This document shows positions 6,305-8,080 of a stretch of DNA of 8,080 nucleotides, piece by piece. The position numbers were made by a program, and so were the translations under genes. Source of the DNA: Alphaproteobacteria bacterium (lineage in GTDB: Bacteria > Pseudomonadota > Alphaproteobacteria > UBA8366 > JADFVY01); contig JAOUMF010000067.1 in assembly GCA_029881615.1 (NCBI GenBank), positions 1-8,080 of the forward strand, read 5' to 3'. The notes beneath the pieces were generated by a model. It had not been told where the DNA came from. It searched no databases and saw nothing but the letters and a program-made list of their open reading frames with translations. The first letter of the stretch is position 1; every line of letters starts with the position of its first letter.

Positions 6305-6721
6305 GCTGCGAATCTTGGTCTTGGCCTTACCGCGCATGTGGCCCAGTCCCATGTCGCGGGCGATGCGGACACGCTTCTCGCGATAATTCGGGGCGACCAT
6401 CGGATAGTCCGCCGAAAGACCCCATTTTTCGCGATATTCCTCCGGGCTCATGTCGTAGGAAGCACGCAGATGCCCTTTTAGCATTTTGAAGCGCTGGCCG
6501 TCTTCCAGGCAGACGATATAGTCGGGTGTTACCGACATCTCGATCGGCACGGCCGGTAGCTGTTCGGAAATGCCCGGTACGGCGCTTGCCATTTCCTCTC
6601 GGCCTGTCAGGCGACGATAGGCTGTGTGCAAGGCCTTCAATGTTCGCTCGGTCGCGCGTATCGCGATGCCCAGGCCGGTGGCTGCAAGGGTCCGCGGTAA
6701 GTTTGTTCTGGATGTTTTCAT
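6284..6721 (-). CDS. MucR/Ros family transcriptional regulator with degenerate zinc site
   Basis: A 145-residue regulator whose second half is a clear MucR/Ros domain: PAVPIEMSVTPDYIVCLEDG, then RFKMLKGHL, then MSPEEYREKWGLSADYPMVAP and RIARDMGLG. Ros proteins bind zinc through Cys-x2-Cys and His-x4-His. At these spacings this protein has Cys71, Asp74, His84 and Tyr89, so two classical ligands are replaced. Zinc-free members that still fold and bind DNA are known in the family, so function is not excluded. The first ~50 residues (basic, with AATGLGIAIRATERTLKAL) do not look like the usual MucR N-terminal dimerisation helix region. The C-terminal tail is strongly basic. Family members bind AT-rich, T-A-step sites, often in their own promoters, and act as H-NS-like silencers of surface, motility or cell-cycle genes. 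ATG 6721 has AGGTGG five bases upstream; GTG 6730 is an alternative. Confidence 0.88.
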   Translation of the reverse strand: MKTSRTNLPRTLAATGLGIAIRATERTLKALHTAYRRLTGREEMASAVPGISEQLPAVPIEMSVTPDYIVCLEDGQRFKMLKGHLRASYDMSPEEYREKWGLSADYPMVAPNYREKRVRIARDMGLGHMRGKAKTKIRSKDKQAA

Positions 6722-6774
6722 GATCCCCACCTGTTTCGCTTACAGTTGACGGAAGGTTACAGGAACACGATTCA

Positions 6775-6802
6775 GAAATAGTGAGAAAAACTGAAATTTC
6801 AA
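6775..6802 (-). promoter_or_regulatory. Candidate promoter of the mucR-like gene
   Basis: On the minus strand TTGAAA (6802-6797) is followed, after 16 bases, by TATTTC (6780-6775, 3 of 6 to TATAAT). The -35 overlaps the AT palindrome TGAAATTTCA (6792-6801), and the first copy of the GC-rich palindrome begins 2 bp further upstream (6805). The leader would be about 45 bases. AT-rich sequence here also suits binding by the MucR-like product. Moderate match only. Confidence 0.35.
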
Positions 6803-6804
6803 GG

Positions 6805-6952
6805 GGCGCCATGGCGCCAACTTCCCGATTTTTCTGGCGCCATGGCGCCAACTTTCAGGAGTTCCTGGTGCGATGGCGCCATGGCGCAGGAAGAATTGGG
6901 GGCCTGGCGTCAATAGTTTTGCATTTTTGTAGCGATCTGGCGCCATGGCGCC
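6805..6952. repeat. Four-copy array of the palindrome GGCGCCATGGCGCC
   Basis: A fully symmetrical 14-mer, GGCGCCATGGCGCC, occurs at 6805-6818, 6836-6849 and 6939-6952, and with one change in the last base at 6875-6888. Start-to-start distances are 31, 39 and 64. A decayed fifth copy may lie near 6900-6911 (GGCCTGGCGTC), which would split the longest gap. The first two copies are both followed by AACTT, making a 19-base direct repeat. The spacers are AT-richer than the surroundings (e.g. CGATTTTTCT, TTTTGCATTTTTG). Elsewhere in the window the full 14-mer is absent; only half-matches occur in coding sequence. Each unit could act as a dimer binding site or fold as a strong RNA hairpin. Irregular spacing and short palindromic units argue against CRISPR. 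Short reverse-strand frames through it repeat residues such as APWR and WRHGA and are not genes. Confidence 0.9.
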
Positions 6953-7028
6953 TTATCAAAATTAACGGAATGGTAGTGTATCTGGGCCTAGTTTTATCCG
7001 TAATGGTATAAACCAGCGAGGATCGTAG

Positions 7029-8080
7029 ATGATTCTGGTTCGCTTTTTTATCGCCCTTGCGTTGACCATGATCGTACCGGCAGGTGGCTATCTGTTGAGC
7101 AGCCAGATCTTGGGTGAAGTCGACACTGGTCTGATTGCGCAAGGAATTCCGTCGGTTCAGCCCCTTTGCGCCATGCCGGAGGCCGGCACGGACCCCGACC
7201 TGATCGACTTCTGCTCGGAAATGGGACGCATTGACCTTCTTCAGACGATCAGCATGGTTGCGGGATTGTTTGGGGTCGGCGTTCCCGTGGTGTTTCTATT
7301 TGCATCGCCGTTGGCGGGAAGTGACAGGAGGCGTTTGTCGCTAATTTTCCCGATCACGGTACATGCCACGCTTGTCTTCATGACCGTAAGCATCGCCATG
7401 CAAGGGGCTATCCTCACATACGGATTATATCTTGCAGAGAGTTACTATCTTAACCGCGTTCATTTGTATCTGATTGCCGTCGTTGGGCTTGGCGCCGCGG
7501 GTGCTGCCTATAATCTGTTCATTCAGACATTCAGTTTTACCGCCAAATACGAGAATTTTGTTCATGGGGTGGTTGTCGGGGAAGACAAGGCACCGGGGCT
7601 CCATTCTTTCGTGGCGGGATTGGCGGAAAAGCTGGGCGCCATAAAACCCGACAATATTGTTGTCGGGCTGGAGCCCAATTTTTTCGTGACCAGCGCGGAA
7701 GTAAAAATACCGGATTCGCCACGGCCCCTTGAAGGCGAGACGCTATATGTATCGTTGCCCTTGGCCCGTTTGATGACGGTGCCGGAATTTGCCGGAGTCA
7801 TCGGACATGAGCTTGGCCACTTTCGCGGCGAGGATACGGCCTACAGCCTGAAATTTGCGCCGGTATATGCCGGGCTTGGGAATGCGTTGATGGCGACGTC
7901 GCACCAATCCGGGGAGGGGCTGGGCAGTCTGGCCAAATTGCCGGCGAAGGCCATGCTTTCTTTCATGATGGATGTTTTCGCGATGAACGAGCGGTCGATC
8001 GGCCGCGAACGGGAACTGCGGGCAGATGCAGCCGGCGCCGAGGCATCGTCGCCCATGGCATTGGTTACGTCGCTTGTGAA
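7029..8080 (+). CDS. M48 family membrane metallopeptidase (3' end cut by window)
   Basis: The frame stays open from ATG 7029 to the window edge (350 codons, no stop). The zinc-protease motif HExxH is His260-Glu261-His264 in GVIGHELGHFRGED, and the expected third ligand is Glu329 in RERELRADAAG, giving the ExxxD pattern (Glu329, Asp333) of M48 (HtpX/Ste24-like) peptidases. Hydrophobic segments at about 5-24, 73-93, 104-134 and 145-166 predict an N-terminal membrane part of four or five helices before the catalytic domain. A loop with Cys47 and Cys62 lies between the first two helices and could form a disulfide if it is periplasmic. Relatives degrade damaged membrane proteins or act in envelope quality control; the substrate here is unknown. 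GAGG seven bases upstream supports the start. The gene diverges from the mucR-like gene; shared control through the palindrome array is possible but unproven. Confidence 0.88.
   Translation, partial: MILVRFFIALALTMIVPAGGYLLSSQILGEVDTGLIAQGIPSVQPLCAMPEAGTDPDLIDFCSEMGRIDLLQTISMVAGLFGVGVPVVFLFASPLAGSDRRRLSLIFPITVHATLVFMTVSIAMQGAILTYGLYLAESYYLNRVHLYLIAVVGLGAAGAAYNLFIQTFSFTAKYENFVHGVVVGEDKAPGLHSFVAGLAEKLGAIKPDNIVVGLEPNFFVTSAEVKIPDSPRPLEGETLYVSLPLARLMTVPEFAGVIGHELGHFRGEDTAYSLKFAPVYAGLGNALMATSHQSGEGLGSLAKLPAKAMLSFMMDVFAMNERSIGRERELRADAAGAEASSPMALVTSLV

Larger units (their letters stand above)
6722..7028. other. Divergent intergenic region between the mucR-like and M48 genes
   Basis: About 307 bases without a gene. 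It holds the candidate leftward promoter and the palindrome array. To the right of the array lies AT-rich DNA (6953-7012) with TATAAA at 7007-7012, but no matching -35, and a start there would fall on the ribosome binding site of the M48 gene, so I do not call a promoter for that gene. The base composition is clearly more AT-rich than the flanking genes except in the palindromes. Confidence 0.5.

Noticed and set aside
6142..6489. Rightward open frames of 107-115 codons antisense to the mucR-like gene
   Set aside because: No ribosome binding site, no recognisable family, and half of each is the complement of the MucR domain.
6327..6946. Short minus-strand frames through the palindrome array with repeated APWR/WRHGA residues
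   Set aside because: The repeats in the translations come from the DNA palindromes; the frames overlap the mucR-like gene or lack ribosome binding sites.
6805..6952. CRISPR array
   Set aside because: Units are 14 bp and fully palindromic, distances are irregular (31, 39, 64), spacers share the AACTT start, and no cas gene is present.

Overview
The window looks like a chromosomal segment of an alphaproteobacterium. The support is a GC-rich, GGC/GCC-heavy codon style, a MucR/Ros-family regulator (a mostly alphaproteobacterial family), a TAXI-type TRAP transporter and an FNR/FixK-type box. The species cannot be named from the sequence. Seven protein genes are supported: five complete between both ends on the window, one truncated at the left edge and one truncated at the right edge among the seven.

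Left part (1-4949) is a probable small-molecule catabolism and uptake locus. The C-terminal end of a Rieske non-heme iron oxygenase alpha subunit (phthalate 4,5-dioxygenase-like) meets, tail to tail with one base between, a leftward pair encoding a MarR regulator and a class II aldolase/decarboxylase. That pair diverges from a rightward TAXI receptor plus fused TRAP permease. The divergent region holds a good sigma70-like promoter (TTGACA, 18 bp, TAAAGT), a perfect 14-bp palindrome CTTAGACGTCTAAG over the predicted start site, and a 7-bp inverted repeat just before the receptor's ribosome binding site. The simplest reading is that the TRAP system imports an aromatic or related carboxylate, the oxygenase and aldolase-fold decarboxylase process it, and the MarR protein controls both arms from the palindrome. 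The substrate is inferred, not shown.

Middle (4936-6283) holds a leftward PflX-like (COG1313) radical SAM protein. Its 3' end overlaps the permease gene by 14 bp. A perfect TTGAC-N4-GTCAA anaerobox lies about 80 bp upstream of its start. No glycyl-radical enzyme is visible nearby. About 330 bases of non-coding, hairpin-rich DNA follow.

Right part (6284-8080) holds a leftward MucR-type regulator whose zinc site is degenerate (Cys, Asp, His, Tyr), and a rightward membrane M48 metallopeptidase cut by the window edge. Their intergenic region carries the most unusual feature of the window: three perfect copies and one 13/14 copy of the palindrome GGCGCCATGGCGCC, separated by AT-richer spacers, beginning 2 bp upstream of a candidate mucR-like promoter. 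Its function is unknown to me.
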